Assembly (NCBI GenBank): GCA_023213395.1
Contig: CM041465.1
Location: 231,515,741-231,579,740 of the forward strand
Reading direction: 5' to 3'
Source of the DNA: Cycas panzhihuaensis
Lineage: Eukaryota > Cycadophyta
Length of the DNA stretch: 64,000 nt
In this document: positions 19,733-31,365 of the stretch, one piece after another
How the letters are laid out: the number at the start of each line of letters is the position of its first letter
How positions within the stretch are numbered: the first letter of the stretch is position 1
Program-made: the position numbers and the translations under genes
Notes under the pieces: generated by a model
Told to the model about the DNA's origin: nothing
The model's database searches: none
What the model saw: only the letters and a program-made list of their open reading frames with translations

Positions 19733-21348
19733 CTACCCACTCGCGGTTTTTTCCTCGAGGGTTACAGTGCGCCTCGTTGTATAAACATTCCGAGGTGGGT
19801 TGCCTCCCCTTCCCCTACCTCGTCCTTTGAAGGCCTTTCCCCTAGGATTATAGAAACAATCCTTAGTTGTATGCGTATCAACGTCGCATATATGGCACCA
19901 TCTCTCTTGTTGGTGCAACGCACTATTTTTTAAATTCAAGTCACATTCCTTGGTGGTATGTGAATTTTCTTCACAAATGTGGCACCATTTGGTTACTCTT
20001 CCCACATGGTCCTTTTTCGGTGTTTCCTCTTCTTCTCGGTTATTTCTCATTTTCAATCTGGCCACCTCTTTTCTTAATGCTTCCAACTCCGATTCCTCTT
20101 CTGCTACCCCTACCTGGCAGAAGGGTCGGTTGTATTGATTTTGCTTCAATTCTTTAATCTCGTCTTGTAATCTCAGCAGCAGGGAGTCTTGTCCTCCTGC
20201 CTGCGCGTCCATTTCCATTTCCATTTCAAAATCTAATGCTAGATCTTGAGCATTCTTAAACGATTTCAGTAGATGAGCATGCATCATGGCCCGCAATTTC
20301 TCATTTAACCCTCTTACAAAGTAGTTTTTCATATTGTGATCTGTTATCGTCTCATTAATCATGCTGGCCGCAATGATTTTCATTCTGCTAATGTAGGTTA
20401 GGATGGATTCTCCCGGCCTTTGTCTGATTTCTCTTAACGCGATTTCCACTGCTTCATTACTGCGAAACTTTTGAAATCTTTCTTCGAATGCTTTCTTAAT
20501 CTTTACCCATGGCTCATTCTTATTTGTTTCCTTGTACCACGCTAGGGGTACTCCTCTCAACGTACAGGCGAATCGTGCTTTGATTTCGTCTTCGTCTGTA
20601 ATCTTTTTTATATCAATAAGACTCTGAAATAGATACACATGCTCTGCTGCGTCTGAAGTATCATTAAAAATCAGTTTCCCAAAGTCTCTATAGTCATCCA
20701 TTTTGGGAGATTGCAACAGCCCCCCACCTGGTGGTGATTTTTCCTTTCTTCCCTCCTTTGGGAATGCACTGGGAGTGCCTATCGCTGTACTATCTTTCCC
20801 AAACAGCGTATTCTTGAATGGAGTTTTGATGTGTATGTGTTCCACTATACCTGGAACTTGTATAGTCAATGGCGTCACTGTAATATACGATTGATCAGAT
20901 CCCCTTTACAGCCGAATCTTGAAAAGTCTCGTTAGCTTATTCTCCCAATATGCCGAGGGACCTTCCTCCGCCTTCTTTTCACTATCACTTGGGTCCTTCG
21001 GGCTGTCCTCCATTGGTATACTTCCCTCTTTTAAGGTTTCTCGATGTTTATCATCCACTTTTGGTTTCCCTTCAATCTCTGGGCTAAACAAGTCATCTCT
21101 GATTGGGGCTGGTGTTAATACCATGTGTTCGCCATTAGTTTCCTCTTCCTGAGGTGTCTGGCTCCACTTGCCTCAGATCCTTTAACGGACTGTCCCTTAG
21201 TCTCGTTGTTTTGCGAACTTAATCTCCTCGCCCTTCTGAGTTTTGCTTCCTTCGACCATCTTAGTGTCCTTTGTCTGCTAGTTTCCTTTTCCTTGGGTGA
21301 AGTATCCTTCTGGGGCTCCTCCGACCTTGAAGGCCTCTTAGGTGGCAT
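19733..21348 (-). pseudogene. GypB gag with two zinc knuckles
   Basis: Gag probably starts MPPKRPSRSEE at 21348. That frame (to 21115) overlaps the next (21124-20906) through a frameshift near 21118. A stop at 20906 then precedes the long 381-residue frame 20878-19733. In the latter the capsid motif FACTLRGVPLAWYK...WVKIKKAFEERF lies at about 103-137, a Glu-rich coiled region at 215-290, and two knuckles at C299-C302-H307-C312 and C328-C331-H336-C341. A basic RG-rich tail (351-358) may bind RNA. This is the structural polyprotein. The stop and shift mean full-length gag is not made. Confidence 0.9.
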
Positions 21349-21469
21349 TGGAAGGTCCCACAGGCTGTCGGTGGCTTAGTTCTGACCCGCCATCACTGGC
21401 GGCCGGGGTCCTCTGCCCTTTACACATTCTTTTCTTTGAAACCCCTAGGCCCTGTCCCTCCTCAGCGGA

Positions 21470-21486
21470 CGTGAGCAGCGGAACCA
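21470..21486 (-). promoter_or_regulatory. GypB primer binding site
   Basis: On the minus strand, one base after the 5' LTR, the sequence is TGGTTCCGCTGCTCACG. It begins with the required TGG and is loosely like the Asp-tRNA site used by many Athila-type elements, but I cannot assign the tRNA with confidence. The leader to the gag start is about 120 bases. Confidence 0.65.
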
Positions 21487-21487
21487 A

Positions 21488-22309
21488 TGTTGGTGGTGGG
21501 GTGTCTTATTACACTTACACGATACCTCTTTCACTTGTCAAGGTTACGGTGCTATAGTCTAGTTCGGGATCATCAACATGGTCATTCACATACATTCCAC
21601 ATATACTTCACATATATTTCACGAGAATGGTACACGCAATGCAATCAATACATACTCAGCAATTCATCATCACAACACAAAGAATACACCACTTCCCACG
21701 TAACTCTTCCTTTTATTAAGTAATCAAGTCAATTTACACAAAGGCTGGAATGCATTCCTGAGCATTCCAGTGACATCTGATCATACATTACACATGCGTA
21801 CCCAGATGGTACTTATCACACAGTGCTGCTCCAATTGGCTGACATACGTGCTGGCTTCCGCACCTTTGTGTACCCGTGATAATCGGCTCTCACCCTCACC
21901 TAGTGGTTCATGCGTACCTCCTTAAGTACTCATGTTGGTACCTTTTGGCTGAAGGGTTATGACTGCCTATCATAACCGTACCCCTTCAGTCATACGTACC
22001 TTTTCCCTTAATCACTTGTTTAGGCACTTAATTAATTATCCTTTGTATCCGTCGTCGTGCGTACATCCAGCGACTCAACCGGTCTTCACTTTGGTCCCTT
22101 TGAGTCATGCGTCTGCTTAGCTCGGTTCCGTTCCGCCCGTTAGTGCGTGTCATCATCGTGCACTGTTCGGTGCGTGCACATCCTCGCACCGAATGCGATT
22201 TCTCTGCCGTTTTGCCTCGTGCATACCTCCGTGCAGTTCGTGCACAACTCAGGTTACCTGACCTACCTCTGGTCCTCTCACAGCCTGAGGATCATTTTAG
22301 ACTCCAACA
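21488..22309 (-). repeat. GypB 5' LTR (right copy, 822 bp)
   Basis: On the + strand it runs TGTTGGTGGTGGGG to GACTCCAACA. Most of it matches the left LTR with scattered differences. Between 22040 and 22250 many GTAC words of the left copy read GTGC or GCAC here, and the alignment has gaps. It is followed by GCCAT at 22310-22314. Confidence 0.95.
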
Positions 22310-22314
22310 GCCAT
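22310..22314. repeat. GypB target-site duplication, right copy (GCCAT)
   Basis: Exact match to 11854-11858. The copia reading frame resumes immediately after it. Confidence 0.95.
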
Positions 22315-23545
22315 CGCAACATGCAAAAACTGGAAAATATATCAAATGGACGTCAAGAGTGCCTTCTTAAACGGGGAAATTGAAGAAGAAGTCTACGTGT
22401 CCCAGCCGGAAGGTTACATTAAAGCAGGACAAGAACATCTAGTCTGCAGGTTAAAGAAGGCTCTATACGGGTTAAAACAGGCCCCACGTGCCTGGTATGG
22501 AAAATTAGACAACTAACTTTGTAAAAATGGCTTCCAAAGATGCAGTTCTGATTCAAGCTTGTACAAGAAAAGCAAGGATGGAGCAATAACCATTATAGCA
22601 GTTTATGTCGATGACATGCTTATCATAGGAAATGATGAAACTTCTGTAGCAGAAATAAAGAAACAACTGGGAAACAAATTTGAAATGACTGATCTTGGAA
22701 TCCTAAGCTTCTACCTAGGGATTTAGATTCAACAATAGGACAATTCAATCACCTTGTGTCAAAGCAAGTACATGAAAGATCTACTAACTAAATTCAGAAT
22801 GGAAGACTGTAATCCTTGCTCTACTCCAATGGAAGTAAACTGTAATTTGACTCCAAATGAGGAAGATCACAACTTTGATGCAACCTTGTACAGGCAACTT
22901 GTCAGAAGTCTTATCTATCTCATAGCAACTAGACCTGACATCTCATATGCCGTGTGTCTAATATCTAGATACATGCATGAGCCAAAGATAAGACATTGGA
23001 ATGCCGCCAAAAGAATCTTAAGATATCTCAGGGGAACAATAGAGTTAAAACTGAACTTTCCAAGAAAAACATCACTTCAGTTAACAGGGTTTTGTGATTC
23101 AGATTGGGCAGGTGACAAAGAACAAAGAAAATCCACCAGCGACTTTTGCTTCTTTTTGGGCTACTCGCCAATCTCTTGGAGTTGTAAGAAGCAAGCCACG
23201 GTAGCATTATCTTCAACAGAAGCAGAATACAAATCAGCAGTAAGCGCTACCACTGAAGCAATTTGGCTCAGACAGTTGTTGAAAGATCTAGATATACATC
23301 AAGAGACAACAACCACTCTCTTCTGCGATAATCAGAGTGCAATCAAGCTGACCAAAAATCTAGTATTCCACGCCAGAACCAAACACATTGAAGTCCAACA
23401 TCATTTCATAAGAGAAAAAGTACAAAATAAAGAGATAGATCTTGTCTATTGTCCAACTTATGATCAGATTGCAGATATCCTGACCAAACCATTGGGGAAG
23501 GAAAAATTTCAAATATTAAGAAACAAAATAGGATTAAAAGAATAA
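22315..23545 (+). pseudogene. CopB reverse transcriptase (catalytic part) and RNase H
   Basis: The frame continues in phase from 11858: [36 protein letters not shown], then the intact YVDD at 22604-22615. Stops occur where CopD has a coding residue at about 22513, 22724 and 22736. From 22754 a 263-residue frame is open with TPMEVNCNL, YRQLVRSLIYL, RYLRGT, then RNase H motifs DSDWAGD, SSTEAEYK, CDNQSAIKL, HARTKHIEVQHHFIREK and ADILTKPLGKEKF, ending KIGLKE. RNase H is the best-preserved domain of this element. Confidence 0.92.
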
Positions 23546-23550
23546 AACAT

Positions 23551-23770
23551 TAAGAGAGGATGTCAGAAGATAATGTTTTATTCTAGGACATAAGTATGTA
23601 ATGTTAGGACATAAGTCCATCTTAATGAAAGGTAATTATCTGGTGGACATGTGTCATTTACAGATTAGATGGTTATTAGGCAGTTACAACCTCTCATTGT
23701 ATATATTCTACGCATTGTGCATTAGTAAAGACAATCTTCTTCCATCAATCTCTGATGTTTTCATCCAACA
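23551..23770 (+). repeat. CopB polypurine tract and 3' LTR
   Basis: TAAGAGAGGA (23551-23560) is the purine tract. The LTR at 23561-23770 (210 bp) begins TGTCAGAAG and ends CATCCAACA. It matches the 5' LTR apart from about four substitutions and a 16-bp shorter repeat. AAACA follows at 23771-23775. Confidence 0.93.
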
Positions 23771-23775
23771 AAACA

Positions 23776-24655
23776 AAAATTTTGCTATCATTATTTGTAA
23801 AGAAAGCAGAGGTGTTTTTTTAATCTGCTTTCTTCTTTCAACATTGCTTCTCCAAATGTTCTGTCTGATCACAATACTGGCATATAATATCATGTTTTGA
23901 TTTTTGTGCATTGTTCAATGTGTTATTGTTGCCTTGTGATTATTGCTTTGTAGAATTTTTCTGTGTGATGTTAGATTTCTTTTTAAATTTTGATGGAAGC
24001 ACCATAGGACTACTATTATCACTATCACAACAACTGATTTGTTGCTTTTCATGCAACGATAATCCACCAAACTCATTAGAGGAAAGAGGTTGGGGTCAAA
24101 ATATAAACTTGTTACAAAAATATGATAGCGCTCATGTAGACTATTTAAAGTGATATTGACTAACTCTTTATCCTCTGCAATTTCTCTTACAACAACACGT
24201 TTACGTATTATCTCTCTTGGTTTTTGCAAATGAGGAGAGATAGTATCATTAATAGACATTTTACAAGAGTAAAGCAAATTTCAAAGATACAAGACTTGTT
24301 TCTCGTTCTTTTAATCAAACAATTCTTTGAGAGTTTTCCATGCATCGACTATAGAATCTTTACCTTGAAGATGAGTAATTAACTCATTTTCTACTGACAA
24401 GTTACCTTGAAGATGAATAATTAACTCATTTGCTACTGACAAGCTGACGATTGCTAGTGCTCTAAGGTTCCTGTCTTCCAAGGTAGCTGCTTCAAGTTTA
24501 GCAATTGGTTCAGTATTTGGCTTGTCATCATCACCTTCAACAATTCCTTTACACCCCTACATGGCCAAAATATTGGAAATCTTAAATTTCCAAGTTACAT
24601 AGTTTTTCCCATCTAATTTCTATGATTTTGGCAAATTATAACCAGTAATATTCAT
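23776..24655 (-). pseudogene. CopA gag remnant
   Basis: On the minus strand gag starts at ATG 24655 (MNITGYNLPKS) and shows KLDGKNYVTWKFKI, EDRNLRALAIVSL, WKTLKELF, DTISPHLQK and ELVNITLNSLHERYHIF, the copia gag family. A CX2CX4HX4C knuckle, CQYCDQTEHLEKQC, lies at about 23890-23850. Stops and shifts are present. Two 42-bp copies at 24360-24401 and 24402-24443 add a 14-codon in-frame duplication. The frame runs into the CopB insertion and continues at 8085 into protease. Confidence 0.8.
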
Positions 24656-25443
24656 AGAAGACAATGAAATTAGAAAAAAAAAGAAGAAGGAAAAAGCTTG
24701 TAAAAAAGAGATGGATGATTGCAATTATGAGTAAAAAATACTATTTAGTGATTGCAAGGTCTTTTACAAACTATAGACAGGAGTCGAGCTTTAATAAGGA
24801 CAAGAATAAGGATTTAAAGCAGATAAAGTCTTTAAAAATCAAAACTTAAGATAAGATCCTTTTACTAAAAAAAGAACATTCTAGAATATGCCAAAATGCA
24901 TAACATAAAGTTATAACACTTTGGTAAAAAACCAAATTTTTTTTATTTGAACCATGAGCGACTACCCAACGATTTTGCAACGGTGGAGATTGTTGATTCC
25001 TACTCTTGTTCTTCCACCTGTTGACTGGTTTTTGATTGCAGGTCGATTACGAAGCCTTGGGATAGATTGAAGTGAAGCCATTGGATGGATTGAAGTGAAG
25101 CCACAACGTCTCACAGGTGGACGCCATGGGATAGGTTACCATAGGAGGCGCAAGCATGACTCACATGAAAAATAGATTCACACAGGAGTGGACAGTGGGA
25201 GCTCGCCTTATTGGAGACGAGCACTTAAGATGACACAAACACTAATACTTCATGCAAGATTGCTGCCTCAACAAAGATGGTGGACAATAGAATAGAGGGA
25301 TGGAAATATACCCTTAGATGCTAACACTGCCATAGGCATCGAGAATTAAGACAACAACACGTCTAGTCACAAGAAGATGCATACAGAGCATAATGTCTAA
25401 CACAACTTACCAAGAGTAGTAAAACCTGAGAGCTCTAATGCCA
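24656..25443 (-). other. CopA 5' leader with degenerate primer site
   Basis: No supported coding. GCTCTAATGCCA at 25432-25443 reads TGGCATTAGAGC on the minus strand, two changes from the initiator Met tRNA site, marking the boundary with the CopA 5' LTR. Confidence 0.5.
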
Positions 25444-25772
25444 TTCCAGGAATAGGATTAGAACAGAACTCTCAACACTAATCACATGCACAAGAAGAAG
25501 CAAGTGATGAAAAAGTGATAATGACTTACAACTCCTACATTTCTATCGATTAAAATAGTCGAGTACAATAGAAATATATAGACTATGAATTTTCTAAAAG
25601 TAGATTGGCAATTCTAACTACTTTCTTAGTGGCTAATGAATAGCTACCTTTAACTACCTTAATTAGTGACTTCAACTACCCCCCTTAATTAATGATTCGA
25701 GCAAGAATATTCCATGTGAGTAAATATTCTAATGACATGAGAAATGAACTTAAATAAGCTTTACTTCTAACA
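25444..25772 (-). repeat. CopA probable 5' LTR
   Basis: It extends from the primer-site remnant to TTCTAACA at 25772 (TGTTAGAAGTAAAG on the minus strand). Copia coding of a different element, CopC, begins just beyond. The partner LTR is outside the window, so both ends are provisional. Confidence 0.45.
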
Positions 25773-28215
25773 CTCAATAGTGGAAGGCTCAACATTCGTG
25801 TATAAGAGCAAAGTTCACCTGGTCAGAAGGTTTTATCTTGGACTTTCTTTTACCCTTTGTCTTAGGTAACCACTTATGAGCATCCTCTATGGTTTCCAAG
25901 TACCATTGAGGTGACTTCTTTTGTGAAGATGGAGGTAGAGGCATGGGAACTTAATTTGGCTTGGGCTTAGGCTTAAGCTTTCAAAATTCGAATGATTCTA
26001 TCTCCATTGTTTCACCAATGTTAGATACAAATGGTTCAACACCATGCTTAACTAGGTCCCATGAAGAGTTGCATTTAGGTTGTTCCTCAATCTGCTCCTT
26101 AATGTTGATTAAACTCAAATTTGACTTGTCACCCTCATTAAAGATGACATCTCGAGTTGTGTGGACTTTTTTGGTCAACAGCTCGAAAAATCTATACACT
26201 TTGCTCTCCTTAAAGTATCCTACAAGGATGCATTTAGTGCTTTTGTCATCTAACTTCTGTTGTCTCTCTTTTGGGGCATGCATGCATATGATACTCCAAA
26301 AAATTCTTAAGTGACATGACTTCATATCTATCTAAGCCTCTTCAGGTGTTTTGTCTTTGATAGCCTTCATAGTGCTTTTGTTAATTAGATAAGCAACAAA
26401 TTTCACATCTTTAGCCTATAAGTAATTTACAACATTCCTACCTTTGATCATGGACTTGGTTGTTTTGACTAAGGTCTTAGTCATCCACTTAGTTATTCCA
26501 TTTTGTTGAGGTGTGTAGGTAATGGCAAATTGCCTTTTGATCCCATGATTCTTGCAGAACTAATTGAACTCATTTGAAGTGAATTTTCCATCATCATCAG
26601 TTCGTAAAATTTTGATCTTATGTCTACTTTCTTTCTTTACACTTTTCTTAAATTGTTTAAAACAAGTGAAGTCTTGAGATTTCTTCTTCAAAGGATAAAC
26701 CCAAACTTTTCATGGAAAGTTGCTAATGGAAGTGAGGAAATACTTGGCTCTTCCAAGTGATACAACTGTGTTGGTCCATAGATATTCGAGTGTACCAAGC
26801 CAAGCTTCTTTTTGGCTCTCCAAGTTCTCTTCTTGGGGAAGGGTTTTTTGTGCTATTTGCTAAAAATGTAGGGTCCACAAGCAATCTTTAGCTTTAATTT
26901 TAGGAAGACCATGTACCATTTTAAACTTGTGCATCAAATGAAGGCTAGAGTAGTTCAAATGTCTCATTCATTGATGCCAAAATCTTTGTTTCGGAGATAT
27001 AACAAGGAAGGCTCTTTGTACTTCAGAGCATCCTTGTAGTTTATACAAATTGTTATCTTTAATTCGTATAGCTACAACCTTGTTCTATCTATCTTGGACC
27101 AGTCATTATCCGGTAGAAAACATGATGCTCATGTCTTGTTGTTGAATTTCACCCATTGATACAAGATTGGCTTTCGGATTAGGTACATAAAACACATTCT
27201 CTAAGTAATATTTTTCTCCATTTGGCATCTTTATGGGTACATTTTGAATTCCAACTACCTCTAGATATCACCAATGGCTACTTTCTGGTTGACTTCCCAT
27301 ATCTCTCTTACCCATTCTAGCTGGTCGTTCATGTGTTTAGATGTCCCAGAATCAGTAAAGCAGACATCGTGTGCATTAGATTGCATTTTGAATGCAACCA
27401 TGAAGAGTTTCTTCCCTATCTTAATAGATGCATTCGTAATTGCATGTGAAATGTGTCTTCTTTGACCAATAGGATGCTACTACTACTGTCATTGAGGTTG
27501 TCACTATGACTACTGTTGTTGACGTTGTTGTTGCTGCAATTCCCAACAATCTTTCTTTATGTGCCCTAGCTTGCTATAATGAAAACACTTCAGTTTGTAC
27601 TATCCCTCTGAATTTGTAGGTTTTTCCTTTTGAACATTGTATTCAGAGGAAGTGTTTCTCTTAGGAATAATTAGTCTCTCCCTTTGTTCTTGCTACCAAT
27701 GCTTTAGACAACTCCTTGTTTAAGTCTAATTTTTGCTCATGCTGAAGCAATAGCAATTCCAAGGAACTAAATGCCATAATGGATAGTTTGTCTGCTAGTG
27801 TCAAGTTGGTGGTGAAGTTCTCATATGTAGTGGGTAGACTCCTCAAAATGCAAGCTATTATCTTTGATTTTCGTACGATCTCTCTCATAGTGATCAACTG
27901 ATCTAGAATGTATTTAACATGTTGCAAAGGGACCATCATTGATCTTGCAAGCTTCAAATAATACAATTGATTTCTTAGCTCTAGGGCTTTCTCATGATCA
28001 TTGTGTTCAAACAAGTTAGTGATAGTATCCTAGATTTGTTTACGGGTAGTGGCTCCTTTGATGTTTACAATGAGGCTACCGCTAATAGACACACTCAAAA
28101 AACCAAAAGTGATTCTTGTTTTTGTTTTGTGCTTAGCTCTAAAGTTTGCATTACCTTTTAGTTTAGTTGTGAAAGCATTGGTTTTTGTAGTTGTTTTACC
28201 TATCTCCATACTTCT
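25773..28215 (-). pseudogene. CopC gag-protease-integrase remnant
   Basis: On the minus strand from 28215: gag with IVNIKGATTRKQIWDTITNLFEH, the ELRNQLYYLK motif, ILRSLPTTYENF and LLLLQHEQK (27661-28090). A zinc knuckle near 27590 reads CFHYSKLGHIKKDC, its second Cys now Tyr, followed by a Gln-rich stretch. Protease-distal words YYLENVFYVPN and NLVSMGEI are at 27230-27150. Integrase has HLNYSSLHLMHKF, ILRTDDDGKF and NGITKWMTK, where the catalytic Glu appears as Lys. The linker (KCILVGYFKES, TRDVIFNEGD) and the first RT codons (PQWYLETIEDAHKW) stop at about 25800. RT is missing, consistent with interruption by CopA. Many stops. Confidence 0.8.
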
Positions 28216-29102
28216 ATAAATCATTTAAAATGATGAAGCTAAACATTTTATGTTCCCATACAACATTATTATTAGAATTGACTAATGTTTTAGTAACGAA
28301 TCCCATTATACCACCCCCACTTGCCATTGCAAAAAAAACAAAGTGTTCTATCAGGTCAGAGCTTGACTTGTGGTTTGAATCTAGCTGAAGATTATTTTCT
28401 TGTTTCCATAACCCCTAAAAATAACCAAAAAAGAAAAGGCAAAAAACCAATAAAAATATGATGAAATTACTATCCAATGTTTTTAGCCTACATGTAGGTA
28501 GCAGGAATTTGCCTACTCACTTACTTAGTCTATTCACAGGTAGTCAAAATCAACTCAAAAAGTTAAAGTTTGCAAATTTTTTCAAAAAGTAATATATAAG
28601 TTGTGCATGTAGCCATTGTACAATGAGAGAGCTAAAAAAGAATATGTAGTGATGTGTCTTTTGTTTTTCAAAAATAGTTGTGGGATAAGCCTTAAAAGAC
28701 CTTAACCTCTTTCATTCCATGTGGCCTAGGGGATGACTATCAAGAGGGTTAAACTATTAGACTTCTAAATTTATTAAAATTGGTTTAATACATCAAAACA
28801 TTAGGAACTAAAAAATAAAATATGACCTAAGTTTAGAATGTGAATATTCCAAAGGAATCTATGGTTGTGTTACTAGTTTTGCCTTTTTCTTTTTTTGTTT
28901 TCTTTTATTTTCTTTTGTTTAATTTTAGGGCGATTTTCTTATTGATTCCTTGTCAGATCTACATGGCGTTTTTACATTTTAGCATGTCTAGGGTGTTGCA
29001 TATCATTTGCGGTTTGGTTTGGTGTTTGCGTGCTACTTCAAACCTTCAGTGTTTGTATTCGATTACTGGCATTTGTTTGTGTGTTGCTTCTGCTTTCAAA
29101 CG
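28216..29102 (-). other. Non-coding stretch, probably CopC 5' leader
   Basis: AT-rich, with T-rich runs at 28880-28930 and no supported frame. The last bases, AAACG at 29098-29102, are a near match to AAACC at 34298-34302, so this DNA and the DNA from 34298 were probably continuous before CopD inserted. Confidence 0.5.
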
Positions 29103-29327
29103 TGTTAAAACAAGTGTAACTCTGATGTATTAAGAGTGCTTTGCTTGATCTTCATGTGGAGACTTTGTCTCTATAAATACAAATTGGTTCTAAGACCGTT
29201 ACAAAGAGAGAAAAGCAACTGACAGTCCAGGAGATGACAAGTGTCATATTCTGTGATGTTGGTTACTATACAAGGTTGTGCACATTTCCCCTTTAATATC
29301 CTAGAGATAACACATTACATTCTAACA
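29103..29327 (-). repeat. CopD 3' LTR (left copy)
   Basis: 225 bp, same length as the right copy. CTATAAATAC at about 29171 resembles a TATA box on the + strand, but the element is transcribed from the minus strand. Minus-strand AAGAGAGGG lies directly next to its inner end. Confidence 0.93.
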
Positions 29328-31365
29328 CCCTCTCTTAATGTGTTATCTTTTTCAGTCCCAGTTTATCTCTTAAGTACTAGAATCTCTCTTTTCCTAGCGG
29401 CTTTGTTATTAGATCTGCTACTTGTTCTGTAGTGGGACAATATTCAAGCTTTATTTCTTTGTTATGAACTTTTACCCTTATGAAGTGATGATGCACTTCT
29501 ATATGTTTCGTCCTGGCATGTAGGATTGGATTTTTTGTAAGCTTGATGTCACTTTGATTGTCACAGTACAGAGTTGTTGCTTGTCCTTACTGTTGCTCTA
29601 TTTCAGATAGGAGTTGACGTAACCAAATAGCTTCACAGGTTGTTGTTAGAACTGCCTTATATTCAGCTTCAGTTGATGATAATGAATTGTAGATTGTTTC
29701 TTACTACTCCATGAGATTGCAACGGTTCCTAAGAAAAAACAGTATCCACTTGTGGATTTTCTTTGTTCCTTGTCCCCTGCCCAGTCATAGTCACAAAACC
29801 CGGTTAGGATTGCTGAACCTGTTGAGTAGATTAGACTCAAATCTTTTGTCCCTTGTAAGTATTGTAATATTCTTCGAGCTGCTTTCCAATGCCTTATTTT
29901 AAGTTCCTGCGTGTATCTAGATATCATTCCGATTGAGTATGATATATTTGATTGAGTGGCTGTGAGATATATCAGACTCCCAACCAATTGTCTATACAAT
30001 GTGGCATTTGCTGCTTGTTCTTCTTTGGCTGCTACTAGATCACAATTGACTTCCATTGGAGTTGCACACGGATTGTAATCTGCCATCTAAAATATTACTA
30101 GCATATCTCTTATGTATTTCCTTTGTGAAATTGAGATATAGTTTTGTTCTTGAGTTACCTCTAGTCCTAAATAATAATTTAAGAGACCCAGATCTGCCAT
30201 TTCAAACTTCTTCCGAAGTTATTCTTTTATATTTCTGATTGATTCTCCTTCATTCCCAGTAAGGATCATGTCATCTACATAGACAACAATTACTGTAGTG
30301 ACCCATTCCTTTTCCTTGTATACAAACTTGAATCTGAATCACTCCTTTAAAACCTATTTGACATAGGTGTTGATCCAATTTCGCATACCAAGCTCGAGGA
30401 GCTTGCTTTAGCCCGTATAATGCCTTCTTTAGTTTACATACCAGATGTTCTTGTCCTTCTTTTATGTATCCTTTTGGTTGTGTCATATAAACATCCTCTT
30501 CAAGGTCTCCATTCAAAAAGGCACTTTTTACATCAAGTTGAAAGATTTTCCATTTAGTTATAGTTGCTAAGGCAATAATGGTCCTTATCGTATTCATTTT
30601 GGCAACTGGTGAGAAAGTTTCTTCAAAGTCCACGCCAACTGTTTGGGTGTACCCTTTTGCTACAAGTTGGGCCTTGTATTTCTCGACTTCACCATTTGCT
30701 CCTTCCTTGATTTTGTAGATCCACTTGCAATTGAATGTGGGCTTGTTTGGAGGCAAATTTACTAACTCCCATGTTTGATTTTTGTCTATTGAGCCCATTT
30801 CTGAGTCCATTGCTAATCTCCATTCTGACTGATGTTTGGCTTCTTGAAAAGACTGTGACTCTATTCTGCTTAAGAGTGCCTTTGGTTTTCGACTTCTAGT
30901 TTTGTGCTCAAATATTTCTCCTTTTCCTTCTTCAATTGTTCTGATGACCCATTTCAGTAATTTCTTTTCCTTTCTTTTGAGTTCTATCCCTTCTTCTGAT
31001 TGGCTTGCAAATTTGTTTTCTCCCTCATCCGTGTGAGAAATTGGTATTTCTGACATAGTTTCTTCGATGGTATACGGAGCTTCTTCTGGAGTGTCCTCAA
31101 GTTTTTTCTTCTTGGTTTCTGCTTCGATTATTTGAATCTGGGACTGAGTCCTTTGATTATCTTCTTCATTGAAGACAACATCTCTGCTTACATAGATCTT
31201 ATTTGTTTTGAGATCTATGCATTTATAAGCCTTTGAATTTTTTCTATATCCTATCATAATGCATTCTATACTTTTTGCATCAAGTTTTGATCTTTTTTTA
31301 TCAGGCACATGAACAAAGGCTTGGCTACCAAAGATTTTAAGAGCATTGACATTGGGTTTTTTAAC
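29328..31365 (-). pseudogene. CopD reverse transcriptase and RNase H
   Basis: A 345-residue frame (31308-30271) carries the linker ([29 protein letters not shown]), an acidic region, then [80 protein letters not shown] and [17 protein letters not shown] frameshift near 30330 comes before the catalytic YVDD at 30270-30281, which is otherwise intact. The next piece (30086-29646) has ATPMEVNCDL, ATQSNISYSIGMISRY and CDYDWAGDKEQRKSTSG. A further shift near 29690 leads to RNase H words CDNQSDIKL, HARTKHIEVHHHFIR and ITKPLG (to about 29360). Confidence 0.92.

Larger units (their letters stand above)
11859..22309 (-). mobile_element. GypB: complete Ty3/gypsy element, Athila/Tat-like, with a third ORF
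   Basis: Two LTRs (843 and 822 bp, TGTTG...CAACA) with a perfect 5-bp duplication GCCAT enclose, on the minus strand, gag with two zinc knuckles, protease, extra capsid-like motifs, RT, RNase H, integrase, a palindrome-rich repeat and ORF3. Length is 10,451 bp. The protease words DGGAAVNVLP and LLGRPWL and the post-pol ORF fit the Athila/Tat lineages. Coding is less decayed than in most neighbours: the integrase and ORF3 frames are intact, but RT is broken by a stop and frameshifts. It is the youngest layer of its nest. Confidence 0.96.
8091..23770 (+). mobile_element. CopB: complete Ty1/copia element, interrupted by GypB
   Basis: Paired LTRs begin TGTCAGAAG and end CAACA, flanked by AAACA on both sides. 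A perfect TGGTATCAGAGC primer site follows the 5' LTR and a purine tract precedes the 3' LTR. Gag, protease, integrase, RT and RNase H are in copia order. Removing the 10,451-bp GypB and one GCCAT leaves about 5.2 kb, normal for copia. The element is inserted in the minus-strand CopA between its gag and protease coding. LTRs differ by about four substitutions and one 16-bp indel, so the insertion looks rather recent, although the coding frame is badly broken. Confidence 0.95.

Noticed and set aside
23601-23900. 99-residue + strand frame
   Set aside because: It spans the CopB 3' LTR and minus-strand CopA gag; it is a shadow.
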